Origin: Novosphingobium panipatense
GTDB taxonomy: Bacteria > Pseudomonadota > Alphaproteobacteria > Sphingomonadales > Sphingomonadaceae
Direction of reading: 5' to 3'
DNA length: 64,000 nt
NCBI RefSeq assembly: GCF_002149965.1
Contig: NZ_MSQB01000018.1
Coordinates: 73,677 to 137,676 of the forward strand
Positions 8,565 through 16,911 of this stretch are shown one piece after another. The translations under genes and the position numbers were made by a program. Each line of letters opens with the position of its first letter. Position 1 is the stretch's first letter. Under the pieces are notes generated by a model that was not told the origin of the DNA, did no database searches, and saw nothing but the letters and a program-made list of their open reading frames with translations.

Positions 8565-9743
8565 ATGGCCGAAGGGGATCTTGCGCTGGATACCAGCGAT
8601 GTCGACAAGTGGGTCGGAAAACCCGTCATCTTTGCGGAATTCTGGGATCCCTGCAATGCCACCGACATCCGGCGCTGGGTGCAGGCGATGGACTATGCCA
8701 ACCCCTTGCATTGGGATGAGAACTTCGCCCGATCAAGCCGGTTTGGCGGCATCGTCGCACCGCAGAGCTTTACCGTCGCGATGGATTACGGGCACGGCTG
8801 CCACCCTTCTTGCGTCGGCCGCATTCCCGGCTCTCACCTTATCTTCGCGGGAGAGGAGTGGTGGTTCTACGGCGCTCCCGTCCGTCCGGGCGACAAGCTG
8901 ACTCAGGAACGTACTTTCGCAGGCTATCGCATTGCCGAGACGGGTTTCGCCGGCCCGACCATGTTTGCCGATGGCGATACCGTCCATCGCAATCAGCACG
9001 GCGCTCTCGTCGCCAAGGAGCGCGCGACGTCTATCCGCTATCTCGTGGACGAGGCCAACAGGCGCAAGGTCTATGGCAAGGAGAGCCGCGAACCGAGGCT
9101 ATGGAGCAAGGCCGAGCTGGACGAGGTAGCAAGGGTCAGGCTGGACTGGATCAAGTCGGGCAGGGCGGGCATTTCTCCGCGCTGGAGCCTCGTGAAGGTG
9201 GGTGACGTGCTGCCACGCCGCGTGATCGGTCCGCACAGCCGCGTTACCTTCGCGCTGGAATGCCGTGCGCACCGGCAGAATATCTGGGGCACCTGGCGTT
9301 GGAACGCGCCTGAGGGCATTCACGATCCGGCACAGGAAGACGCCGGTTTCGGCGGCGAAATGACCTATGACTTCGAGGCCCGCAAAATCGATCCGCGCCA
9401 AGGCGACGGACTCTTTCACGGACCCAGTTCCGGCCACATCAACCCGGACAAGGCCGAGAAGGTCGGCATGGGCGGGGCCTATGGCTATGGCTCGTCGATG
9501 AACGCGTGGCACCTTGATACCGTGGCCTATTGGGCAGGGCACGAGGGCTACATCTGGCATTCGAAGACCGAATTTCGCAGCCCGGCATTCGAAGGCGACA
9601 TTACTTACGTGGACGCCAAAGTGCTCGACAAGCAGGACAACAGCGAATTCGGCATGCCCGTCGTCACGGTCGAAACCCGCATGACGACGCAGGACGGGGC
9701 GACGATCCTGAAAGGCACGGCGGTGGTTTCGCTGCCGTCATAG
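8565..9743 (+). CDS. MaoC-like dehydratase-domain protein
   Basis: 392 residues with two hot-dog-like halves. The N-terminal half contains the substrate-access pattern typical of MaoC-type hydratases (YANPLHWDENFARSSRFGGIVAPQSF), and the C-terminal half ends in a second hot-dog region (TEFRSPAFEGDITYVDAKV). Relatives hydrate or dehydrate 2-enoyl-CoA thioesters. The start at 8565 has a good ribosome binding site (GGGGAGAGAAGGA). The gene is divergent from the SDR gene, with about 240 bases between them for shared control. The order suggests a small fatty-acyl or side-chain degradation module. Confidence 0.85.
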   Translation: MAEGDLALDTSDVDKWVGKPVIFAEFWDPCNATDIRRWVQAMDYANPLHWDENFARSSRFGGIVAPQSFTVAMDYGHGCHPSCVGRIPGSHLIFAGEEWWFYGAPVRPGDKLTQERTFAGYRIAETGFAGPTMFADGDTVHRNQHGALVAKERATSIRYLVDEANRRKVYGKESREPRLWSKAELDEVARVRLDWIKSGRAGISPRWSLVKVGDVLPRRVIGPHSRVTFALECRAHRQNIWGTWRWNAPEGIHDPAQEDAGFGGEMTYDFEARKIDPRQGDGLFHGPSSGHINPDKAEKVGMGGAYGYGSSMNAWHLDTVAYWAGHEGYIWHSKTEFRSPAFEGDITYVDAKVLDKQDNSEFGMPVVTVETRMTTQDGATILKGTAVVSLPS

Positions 9744-9815
9744 GGGAAGGTCCATGGCGGCAGATCGGTTTCCCGCGGTCAGCCCCAGGGACTGCCGGAG
9801 AGCATAGGAATATTC

Positions 9816-11243
9816 TCAGGCGACGCGCGTGCCGGGGATCGGCCGCTCCTCGATCTGGAAACGACCGGCCTGGTCTGCCAGCACCTTGGCATCCGAGATC
9901 AGCGTCCGCGCGGCGGCCGACGTCTGTTCGACCATGGCGGCATTCTGCTGGGTCGTGCGTTCCATGACGCCCACAGTCGAACTGACTTCGGAGATGGCGG
10001 TTGCCTGCGCGTCGTTGTCGCGGGCCATGGTTTCGACCAGGGAATGGACGCGCTCCACCTCACCGGCGATGGTTTCCAGCGAACGATCGACGCGCGATAC
10101 GATCGCCACGGCCTGATCGATTTCGGAACGTGTGGTCGAAAGACCGTCACGCGCCTTGCGGGCCTCTTCCTCGGCGCGCATGGCCAGCGAACTGACCAGA
10201 TCGGCGACGACGGCAAAGCCGCGCCCGGCATTTCCGGCCCGGCCCGCTTCGACGGCGGCGTTCATGGCCAGGACGCGCGTCTGGAAGGCGATCTTGTCGA
10301 CCCCCTCGATCACGGCGTCGATCCCGCGGGCGCATTCGTGAACGACATGCATGGCCTGCACCGCGTCCCCGGCGACACCGCGGCCCTGCCCGACGGCACC
10401 CAGGGCCTCGCCCGCGATGCCCAGGGTTTCCTGCGCACCGCTGGCGGTGGCCTTCACGCGTTCCTCGACCCGCACGAGGGTGGCTGCGGCTTCTTCCAGA
10501 TTGGCGGCGCTGCTTTCGGTGCGCTGCGCAAGATCTTCCGAGGCCTGGGCGATGGCACCCGATTCCCCGTAGATCGCATCGGAAGCCTTGACCACCGAGC
10601 CGATGGTCTGCCGCAAGTTGGCAAGACTGCGATTGTACGAGTTCTTGAGCGAGAGGAACCCGGCCGGGAGATCGTCGATATCGTGGACCAGATCACCGGC
10701 GGCCAGGCGCGACATGGCGCGGTCCAGCGCGGAGATAGCCTGGTTGCGCTCGGCATCGGCTTCTTCGAAATAGATCGAGATGGACAAGTCCATGTCCAGC
10801 ATGGCCGCTTTCATCAGCGCGCGGCTCAGCTTGCCGGGATTGATACCACGCGAGAAAAGGCGCCACGGGCGGGCACTGCGTTCCACCGCCGCCATGATCT
10901 CTTCCAGGATCAGGGCATAGCCGCCGATGTACCAGCGCGGTTCCAGTCCGATCCGGGCGTGAACTTTGCCGATGCGGCTGACGGCCGCATAGTATTCGGC
11001 ATCGAAGCGGCCGGTGGCTATGCCCATCCAGTGTCCGACTTGCGCGCTCTTGGCGGCATCGATGTGTGCGTCGCCGCCGAACATTCGCGCCATTTCGGGC
11101 GTGGCGCGCACACGGCGATAGAAACGGTCCAGCGCCGGCGGGATGGCCTTGCGAAGAAGCGGTTGCGCGGCGGCGAGGAGACGGCGCTGCGCGGCATCGA
11201 ATTCGAGAAACTCGAGACGTTCCTCGACGGTCTTGACTGACAA
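9816..11243 (-). CDS. Globin-coupled methyl-accepting chemotaxis protein
   Basis: 475 residues, no membrane segment. Residues 1-170 form a globin-sensor domain; H95 in IGKVHARIGLEPRWYIGGY is the likely proximal haem ligand, as in HemAT. A short linker follows (ALDRAMSRLAAGDL, HAMP-like). The C-terminal half is a methyl-accepting signalling domain with the hairpin-tip hallmark IAFQTRVLAMNAAVEAGRAG and GRGFAVVADLVSSLA. Such proteins sense oxygen in the cytoplasm and signal through CheW/CheA, neither of which is in the window. It neighbours, but is not tightly joined to, the kinase / CheR block on the same strand. Confidence 0.92.
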   Translation of the reverse strand: MSVKTVEERLEFLEFDAAQRRLLAAAQPLLRKAIPPALDRFYRRVRATPEMARMFGGDAHIDAAKSAQVGHWMGIATGRFDAEYYAAVSRIGKVHARIGLEPRWYIGGYALILEEIMAAVERSARPWRLFSRGINPGKLSRALMKAAMLDMDLSISIYFEEADAERNQAISALDRAMSRLAAGDLVHDIDDLPAGFLSLKNSYNRSLANLRQTIGSVVKASDAIYGESGAIAQASEDLAQRTESSAANLEEAAATLVRVEERVKATASGAQETLGIAGEALGAVGQGRGVAGDAVQAMHVVHECARGIDAVIEGVDKIAFQTRVLAMNAAVEAGRAGNAGRGFAVVADLVSSLAMRAEEEARKARDGLSTTRSEIDQAVAIVSRVDRSLETIAGEVERVHSLVETMARDNDAQATAISEVSSTVGVMERTTQQNAAMVEQTSAAARTLISDAKVLADQAGRFQIEERPIPGTRVA

Positions 11244-11381
11244 TTTGAACTCCTGCGCGGCGGCTCGTATCCGACCGGATGAAATCGTTTTATCCGGCTA
11301 TTATAGAACGGCCGACCGGCATTCTGGTCTTTCAGCGGCGCATTTTCGCGATAGGCGCAGTGGCTGTTTGTCTGTGCCCGT

Positions 11382-11816
11382 TCAATTCGGCAGGCGGCTG
11401 GTGGTGCTCCAGAAATTCACCACCTCATGCAGGGCCTGGGCATATTTCTTGCCGTTGAACGGTTTCACCACATAGCAGCTCGCGTGGCGCTCGTAGCATT
11501 CGCGGATGTCGTTGGGAGATTCCGAGGAGGTGAACATCACCACCGGAATATGGCGCAGCCTCGCGTCCGACTTGACCACTTCCAGCAGTTCCTTGCCGTC
11601 CATGCGCGGCATGTTGATGTCGAGGAGGATGAGCTGCGGCGGATGGACCTTGCTGTCCGGTGTGCCGCCCTGTTCGGGACGAAGGATTTCGAGGGCATGG
11701 ACGCCGTCGTGGGCGACGGTCAACGAACAGGGCGGTTCGGCGGTCTTGAAGGCGCGCAGGGTCATTTCCACGTCGCCTTCATTGTCTTCCACGAGCAGGA
11801 TCTGGAACGGTTTCAT
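11382..11816 (-). CDS. Single-domain response regulator (Rcp1-like)
   Basis: 144 residues made of one receiver domain. The acidic pocket is in LLVEDNEGD, the phosphorylated aspartate is D66 in LLDINMPRMDG, a threonine is in MFTSS, and the lysine is K118 in VVKPF. There is no output domain, and the long beta4 insertion (QGGTPDSKVHPP) fits the Rcp1-type subfamily that relays phosphate from bacteriophytochrome-like kinases. The start at 11816 has a strong GGAGGAG. It lies 40 bases after the kinase gene and is probably its partner. Confidence 0.92.
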   Translation of the reverse strand: MKPFQILLVEDNEGDVEMTLRAFKTAEPPCSLTVAHDGVHALEILRPEQGGTPDSKVHPPQLILLDINMPRMDGKELLEVVKSDARLRHIPVVMFTSSESPNDIRECYERHASCYVVKPFNGKKYAQALHEVVNFWSTTSRLPN

Positions 11817-11856
11817 CGTGTTCTGGCTCCTCCGGCAAATCTCTCCTGGTCGGCCT

Positions 11857-12993
11857 TCAGGCCGGTAGCGTGAAATGGAAGGTGCTGCCCTGGCCCGGCA
11901 CCGAGGTGAAGTCGATGTCGCCGCCGCATAGCTGCACGAACTTGCGGCAGGTCGAGAGGCCGATCCCGGTGCCGGGGTAGTTTTCCTTGCGGTGAAGGCG
12001 CTGGAAGATCGTGAAGATGCGCGTGCGAAAGCTGTCGTCGATGCCGATGCCGTTGTCCTTGACGGCAAAGCGCCAGAACTTCCCGCGTTGCTCGGCGGCG
12101 ATGGCGATGACGGGAGGGTGGTCTCCATCCTGGAACTTGAGCGCATTGCCGATGAGGTTCTGGAACAGGATCCGCACCAGGGTCGAACTGGTTTCGAGGC
12201 AGGGCAGGCGCGAGTAGGTCACCTCGGCCTGGGTCTTGCGGATGGTGTCATCGAATTCCGAGAGTATTTCGCTTAAAATTTCCTCGCAATCGACGGTTTC
12301 GAGCGTGATTTCTTCCCGGCCGATCCGTGAAAATGTCAGGATGTCGCCGATCATCTTCTGCATCCTGCGGGCATTATCGAGGATGAAGGAAAGGTAACGC
12401 CTGCTGTCATCGTCCAGTCGGTCTTCCGCACTTTCCGCCAGAAGGCCGGCGAAGGCGTTCATCATCCGCACGGGCTCCTGCATGTCGTGCGAGCAGATAT
12501 AGGCGAAGCGTTCGAGTTCCTCGTTCGATTGGGACAAGGTCGCGTTCAGGCGCATGATCTGCGCGCGCTGGACATGGAGGTCGAGGTAGACCTTGACCTT
12601 GCTCTTGAGGATATCGGGATTGATCGGCTTGAAGATGTAGTCGACCGCGCCGATCTCGGCGGCTTTCGAGGCGTATTTTTCCTCCTTGGACAGGGCGGTG
12701 ACGAAGATGATCGGAACGCCGGCCATGCTTTCGTGCTCCTGCATCAGCAGGGCGGTCTCGAAGCCGTCCATGTCGGGCATCTGCACGTCGAGGAGGACGA
12801 TGGCGAAGGCATGCCGCAGGACGAGCGACAGGGCCTCGTTGCCCGACGCGGCCTTGAAGATATCGGCCTCTAGCGGCCTCAGCACTTTCTCCGTGGCGAG
12901 AAGGTTTTCCCAGCGATCGTCCACCAGCAGGATCTTTGGTCGATCCAGGACCGGGCCGGCGCATGGCGGAAACGCCAACCTGCTCTCAGCCAT
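11857..12993 (-). CDS. Receiver-histidine kinase hybrid
   Basis: 378 residues. The N-terminal receiver domain (about residues 18-135) has its phospho-acceptor at D69 (LLDVQMPDMDG). A short coiled linker follows, then a HisKA domain with H169 in FAYICSHDMQEPVRMMNAF and an ATPase domain with the N, G1 and G2 boxes (NLIGNALKF, VKDNGIGID, GTGIGLSTCRK). It is cytosolic, so it probably takes its input through the receiver, for example from the CHASE3 hybrid kinase. Its start overlaps the end of the CheR gene by eight bases, indicating translational coupling. Confidence 0.93.
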   Translation of the reverse strand: MAESRLAFPPCAGPVLDRPKILLVDDRWENLLATEKVLRPLEADIFKAASGNEALSLVLRHAFAIVLLDVQMPDMDGFETALLMQEHESMAGVPIIFVTALSKEEKYASKAAEIGAVDYIFKPINPDILKSKVKVYLDLHVQRAQIMRLNATLSQSNEELERFAYICSHDMQEPVRMMNAFAGLLAESAEDRLDDDSRRYLSFILDNARRMQKMIGDILTFSRIGREEITLETVDCEEILSEILSEFDDTIRKTQAEVTYSRLPCLETSSTLVRILFQNLIGNALKFQDGDHPPVIAIAAEQRGKFWRFAVKDNGIGIDDSFRTRIFTIFQRLHRKENYPGTGIGLSTCRKFVQLCGGDIDFTSVPGQGSTFHFTLPA

Positions 12994-13864
12994 GGGCAGG
13001 AACTCCCCGTTTCCGGTAGATCTTCTGTCGGCGGTCCTGCACCTCGAAAAGCGGGGCGATTGCCGAGAACTGGAGGGTTTCCCTGGCGCCCAGGCAGAGA
13101 AAGCCCCCGTGGCGCAGGGAATTCGAGAACAGCCCCAGCGCGCGTTCCTGAAGCGGTTTGTCGAAATAGATCAGGACATTGCGGCAGGTAACGAGGTTCA
13201 TTTCTCCGAAGACGCCGTCGGTCACGAGGTTGTGATGGGAGAACACGATCCGTTCGCGCAGGAATTCCTTCATCCTCACGAAATCGTAGCTTGAACTGTA
13301 ATAATCGGAGAGTTCCGCCCGCGCGCCGGACTGACGGTAGTTTTCTGCATAGCGCTCGACCAGCCGCCTTGGGTATATTCCCTTCTCGCCAATATCGAGC
13401 GAGTGCCTGTTGAAATCGGTAGCGTAAAGTCTGGCGCGCTCCAGATAGCCTTCTTCGTGCAGCAGGATCGCCAGCGAATAGACTTCCTCTCCGGTTGCAC
13501 AGCCTGCGCACCAGATCTTGACGAAGGGGAAGGTCTTGAAGACGGGGATCAACTGTTCGCGCAGCGCGCGGAAGCATGGCGGATCGCGGAACAGCTCGGT
13601 CACGGTGACCGACATGGCGCCCAGCAGCCGGTCGAAGAAGCTCTCGTCATGAAGGACATGCGAAAGCACTTCGCTGAAATGGGCAAGCCCGGCCGCGCGG
13701 CGGGCCTGATCCAGGCGGCGGCGGATCGAGGCCTGCGAATACTGCGTGAAGTCATAGCTCCAGCGGCGCCGGATGGCTTCGAGGAGCAGCGATATCTCGA
13801 TGGCTTCGATGTCCTCGGCAAGGTGCCCGGGGATTGGGGCAGGGGCGTTGAGGGCGGTCCTCAT
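12986..13864 (-). CDS. CheR-type protein-glutamate methyltransferase
   Basis: 292 residues. The N-terminal helical domain contains YSQASIRRRLDQ. The SAM-binding core has WCAGCATGEEVYSLA at residues 118-132, YATDFNRHSL and CRNVLIYFD. CheR enzymes methylate glutamates on chemoreceptors; the nearby globin-coupled receptor is a possible substrate. The gene overlaps the upstream hybrid kinase by four bases and the downstream kinase by eight, so the three form one operon. A CheB methylesterase, usual in this type of cluster, is not present. Confidence 0.92.
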   Translation of the reverse strand: MRTALNAPAPIPGHLAEDIEAIEISLLLEAIRRRWSYDFTQYSQASIRRRLDQARRAAGLAHFSEVLSHVLHDESFFDRLLGAMSVTVTELFRDPPCFRALREQLIPVFKTFPFVKIWCAGCATGEEVYSLAILLHEEGYLERARLYATDFNRHSLDIGEKGIYPRRLVERYAENYRQSGARAELSDYYSSSYDFVRMKEFLRERIVFSHHNLVTDGVFGEMNLVTCRNVLIYFDKPLQERALGLFSNSLRHGGFLCLGARETLQFSAIAPLFEVQDRRQKIYRKRGVPAHG

Positions 13865-16767
13865 GCCGCTTCCTCACGCTGAAACAGCCAGACCCGCAAA
13901 AGCGCAAGAAGCCGGTCGATATCGACAGGCTTCGTCATGTAGTCGTTCGCTCCGGCCGCCATGCAGCGCTCGACGTCCTCCGGCATGGCCCGGGCGGTGA
14001 GGGCGATGATGGGCAGGTCGGCCCAGTCGGGGTTGCGGCGGATTTCCCGCATGGCCTGATAGCCGTCCATCACCGGCATCATCACATCCATGATGACCAG
14101 TTCTATCCCGCCGCTTTCCTTCAGCTTTTCCAGCGCCATCTGCCCATTGTCGGCAATGACGAGATTGAGGCTGTGCTTCTTCAGGACCTTGGACAGCGCG
14201 AAGGTATTGCGCATATCGTCATCGACCAGCAGCACGGTGCGGTTGTTCAGGGTCTGGTCGGGATCGTGATGCCCGAGCGACTGTACCCGGCCCGGCAGCT
14301 TTGCCTCGACGCTGTGCAGGAACAGCGTGACTTCTTCCAGCAGCCGCTCCGAGGAGGCGCTTCCCTTGATCACGATGCTTTCGGTGTGGTTGCCGAGGAT
14401 GCGGTTCTCTTCTTCGGTCAGTTCGCGCGCGGTGTGGACGATGATCGGCGGGCTGTCGCCTTGGTTTCCCGGGCGCCCCTCCGCCTGCTTCAGCCATTCG
14501 AAGCCAGTCATGTCGGGCAGGTTGAGGTCAAGGACGATGCAGTCGAACCGCTCGCTTTCGATCCGTTCGAGCGCTGCGGAACCCGTCTCCGCGACTGTAA
14601 GCGCGAGGTCTTTCCGGTTGAGGAGGCTGCGGATGGCGGTCTGGGTCAGGCGGTCGTCCTCGATCAGCAGCACCGACTTGATCTCGCCGCTGCGGCCCTT
14701 CTCGATGCGGGCGAAGGCGGATTGGATATCCTCTTCCGTCACCGGCTTGCGCAGGATCCCCACGGCGCCCTTGCGCATGGGCGCCTGCGCTTCGGCCCCC
14801 TCCGCGGCCGAAATGATATGCACCGGAATGGGCCGCGTGGCGGCTTGCCGTTTCAACTGGTCGAGGACGTGCAACCCGTCGATGTCGGGCAGGCGGAGGT
14901 CGAGGAGGATGGCGGTGACGGGATATTCGGCGGCGAGCGCGAGGCCGCTCCGGCCATCCCCCGCAGCCAGCACTTTATAGCCGCGGCGGCGGGCGGTTCT
15001 CACGAGCGTCGCGGCGAAGGCGGCATCGTCTTCGATGACCAGCGCCACGCGGTCGCCCGGCGTGATCGCTTCGCGGTCGTCCGCGATGAAAGGCAAGGGC
15101 GCCGAGCCTGTCGATGGGGTGCCGGTCCGGCCGAACGGCAGGAAGAGGGTGAAAGTCGATCCCTCTCCCTTGATGCTCTCGACATGGATTTCGCCGCCAA
15201 GGATCTGCGCGAACTTGCGGGCTATGGTCAGCCCCAGCCCGGTGCCGCCGTAGTGGCGCTCGGTCGAGCCGTCTTCCTGCTGGAACGCCTCGAAGATGTC
15301 CTGGAGCTTGTCCTCGCTTATGCCGACGCCGGTGTCCGACACCGCGAGGGCAATGGCCCTGCCGGGATCGAGATCGGCGCGCTGAAGGGCGTCGCTGCCT
15401 GTGGCTGGACGCAGCGTCAGGGTGACCGAGCCTCTCGCGGTGAACTTGAACGCGTTGGACAGGAGGTTCTTCACGATCTGTTCGAGGCGCTGGATGTCGG
15501 TTTCGATATGCCCGGGCAGGGCCGGATCGCGCAGGACGTGGAAGGCCACGCCCTTGTCTTTCGCCACGGGGGCGAAGCTCTGCTGCAGATGGCCGACGAT
15601 GACGTCCAGCGGAGCATCCTCGCTGAGCACATGGATCTTCCCCGCCTCCACTTTCGACAGATCGAGGATGTCGTTGATCAGGTTCAGCAGTTCCATCCCG
15701 CCGTTGTGGATCACGCGCGCTTCCTCGACCTGTTCCGCGGTCAGGTTGCCCGTTTCGTTGGCGGCCAGCCCGCGCGAGAGGATAAGCAGCGCGTTGAGTG
15801 GAGTGCGCAGTTCATGGCTCATGTTGGCGAGAAATTCGGACTTGTACTTCGACGACTGCTCCACTTCGCGCGCCTTTTCCTCGACCAGCCGCTTGGCCTC
15901 CTCCAGGTCGCGCGACTGGGCCAGGATGCGCTCGTTCTGTTCCTCCAGCGCACTGGTCTTTTCCTCGAGTTCCTCGTTCGAAGCCTCGATTTCCTCGTTC
16001 GAAGCCTTGAGTTCTTCCTGCTGCATCTTCAGCTCTTCCTCGCGCCGTTCCAGCTCCTGCGTGTAGAGGCGCTGCTGGGCCGCCGAACGGGCGCGGCTGC
16101 GCTGATAGAGCCATACGGCGAGGACGATGCCGAAGTAGGAGAGCAGGGTGACGATCGCGGTCAGCCGGGTGCTGTGATCGAGATTGGCCGCATCGACCTG
16201 CCGCCGCTGCCGCAGCAGGTGCTCCTCCTCGGCCGACATAACGGAGAGCTGCTCGCGGACGCGTTCGATCAATGTCCTGGTGCGCGTGAGGGCGGCTTCC
16301 CTGTCGCTGATGCCATCGGGCTGCTGGATCACAAGATGCTCCAGCAAGGCCCGGCTCCTGATCTCCAGTTCGTCTAGATTCGCCTGTTGGGACGGATTGT
16401 CGGACGTCAGGTTTCGCAGCAGCATCAGTTCCTGCCGGATCGAGCGGTGCATGGGCACCGACGGATCGGCTCTTCCCGCGCCTTTGCCGTCGCGCAGGGC
16501 ATCGCGGTAGTCCTGCAGGAAATCCGGGTTGCGGGTCAGCAGATAGCCTGATTGCCCCGTAGCAGCGCGTTCGTAGAGGCCGCCCAGAAGCGAGATGTGG
16601 CGGCGAACCATATAGGTGTGGTCCACCCAGCCGCGCGCCCGCGACAGCCCGGCACCCTGATCCACGAACATGAGCGCCGCGATCGCGAAGGCGGCGGTGA
16701 TCACGCCTATCGCGATTGCAGTGGCATGGCGGACGAACGGGTTTTCCCTTGGCGGCGCGAGCGTCAT
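13861..16767 (-). CDS. CHASE3 hybrid histidine kinase with three receivers
   Basis: About 968 residues. Two membrane segments (AIAIGVITAAFAIAALMF and LTAIVTLLSYFGIVLAVWLY) flank a periplasmic CHASE3 domain of about 150 residues. A long coiled coil rich in EE/EL repeats follows, then HisKA with the phospho-accepting histidine in NMSHELRTPLNALLILSRG, an ATPase domain (NLLSNAFKF, DTGVGISEDKL, GGTGLGLTIARK) and three receivers with phospho-aspartates in LLDLRLPDIDG, VLDLNLPDMTG and MDVMMPVMDG. The ligand is unknown. I start at 16767; 16803 is also in frame. It is the first gene of the operon. Confidence 0.93.
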   Translation of the reverse strand: MTLAPPRENPFVRHATAIAIGVITAAFAIAALMFVDQGAGLSRARGWVDHTYMVRRHISLLGGLYERAATGQSGYLLTRNPDFLQDYRDALRDGKGAGRADPSVPMHRSIRQELMLLRNLTSDNPSQQANLDELEIRSRALLEHLVIQQPDGISDREAALTRTRTLIERVREQLSVMSAEEEHLLRQRRQVDAANLDHSTRLTAIVTLLSYFGIVLAVWLYQRSRARSAAQQRLYTQELERREEELKMQQEELKASNEEIEASNEELEEKTSALEEQNERILAQSRDLEEAKRLVEEKAREVEQSSKYKSEFLANMSHELRTPLNALLILSRGLAANETGNLTAEQVEEARVIHNGGMELLNLINDILDLSKVEAGKIHVLSEDAPLDVIVGHLQQSFAPVAKDKGVAFHVLRDPALPGHIETDIQRLEQIVKNLLSNAFKFTARGSVTLTLRPATGSDALQRADLDPGRAIALAVSDTGVGISEDKLQDIFEAFQQEDGSTERHYGGTGLGLTIARKFAQILGGEIHVESIKGEGSTFTLFLPFGRTGTPSTGSAPLPFIADDREAITPGDRVALVIEDDAAFAATLVRTARRRGYKVLAAGDGRSGLALAAEYPVTAILLDLRLPDIDGLHVLDQLKRQAATRPIPVHIISAAEGAEAQAPMRKGAVGILRKPVTEEDIQSAFARIEKGRSGEIKSVLLIEDDRLTQTAIRSLLNRKDLALTVAETGSAALERIESERFDCIVLDLNLPDMTGFEWLKQAEGRPGNQGDSPPIIVHTARELTEEENRILGNHTESIVIKGSASSERLLEEVTLFLHSVEAKLPGRVQSLGHHDPDQTLNNRTVLLVDDDMRNTFALSKVLKKHSLNLVIADNGQMALEKLKESGGIELVIMDVMMPVMDGYQAMREIRRNPDWADLPIIALTARAMPEDVERCMAAGANDYMTKPVDIDRLLALLRVWLFQREEAA

Positions 16768-16911
16768 GCGAGAACTTCCGGGGACATTGCACCAGAAGAT
16801 CACCCGGAAACCGCTGATTATCGCCTAACGCGGGCCTCGGTTTTCATACTTATGCCATGCCCCCGGCTTGATCCGGCAACCAAATGGCACCTTCGCGCGA
16901 TCTTACCCATC

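Noticed and set aside
14173..16377. 734-codon ORF on the plus strand
   Set aside because: It lies entirely antisense to the hybrid kinase, has low-complexity GC-driven composition and no domain pattern. It is a frame shadow of the kinase.
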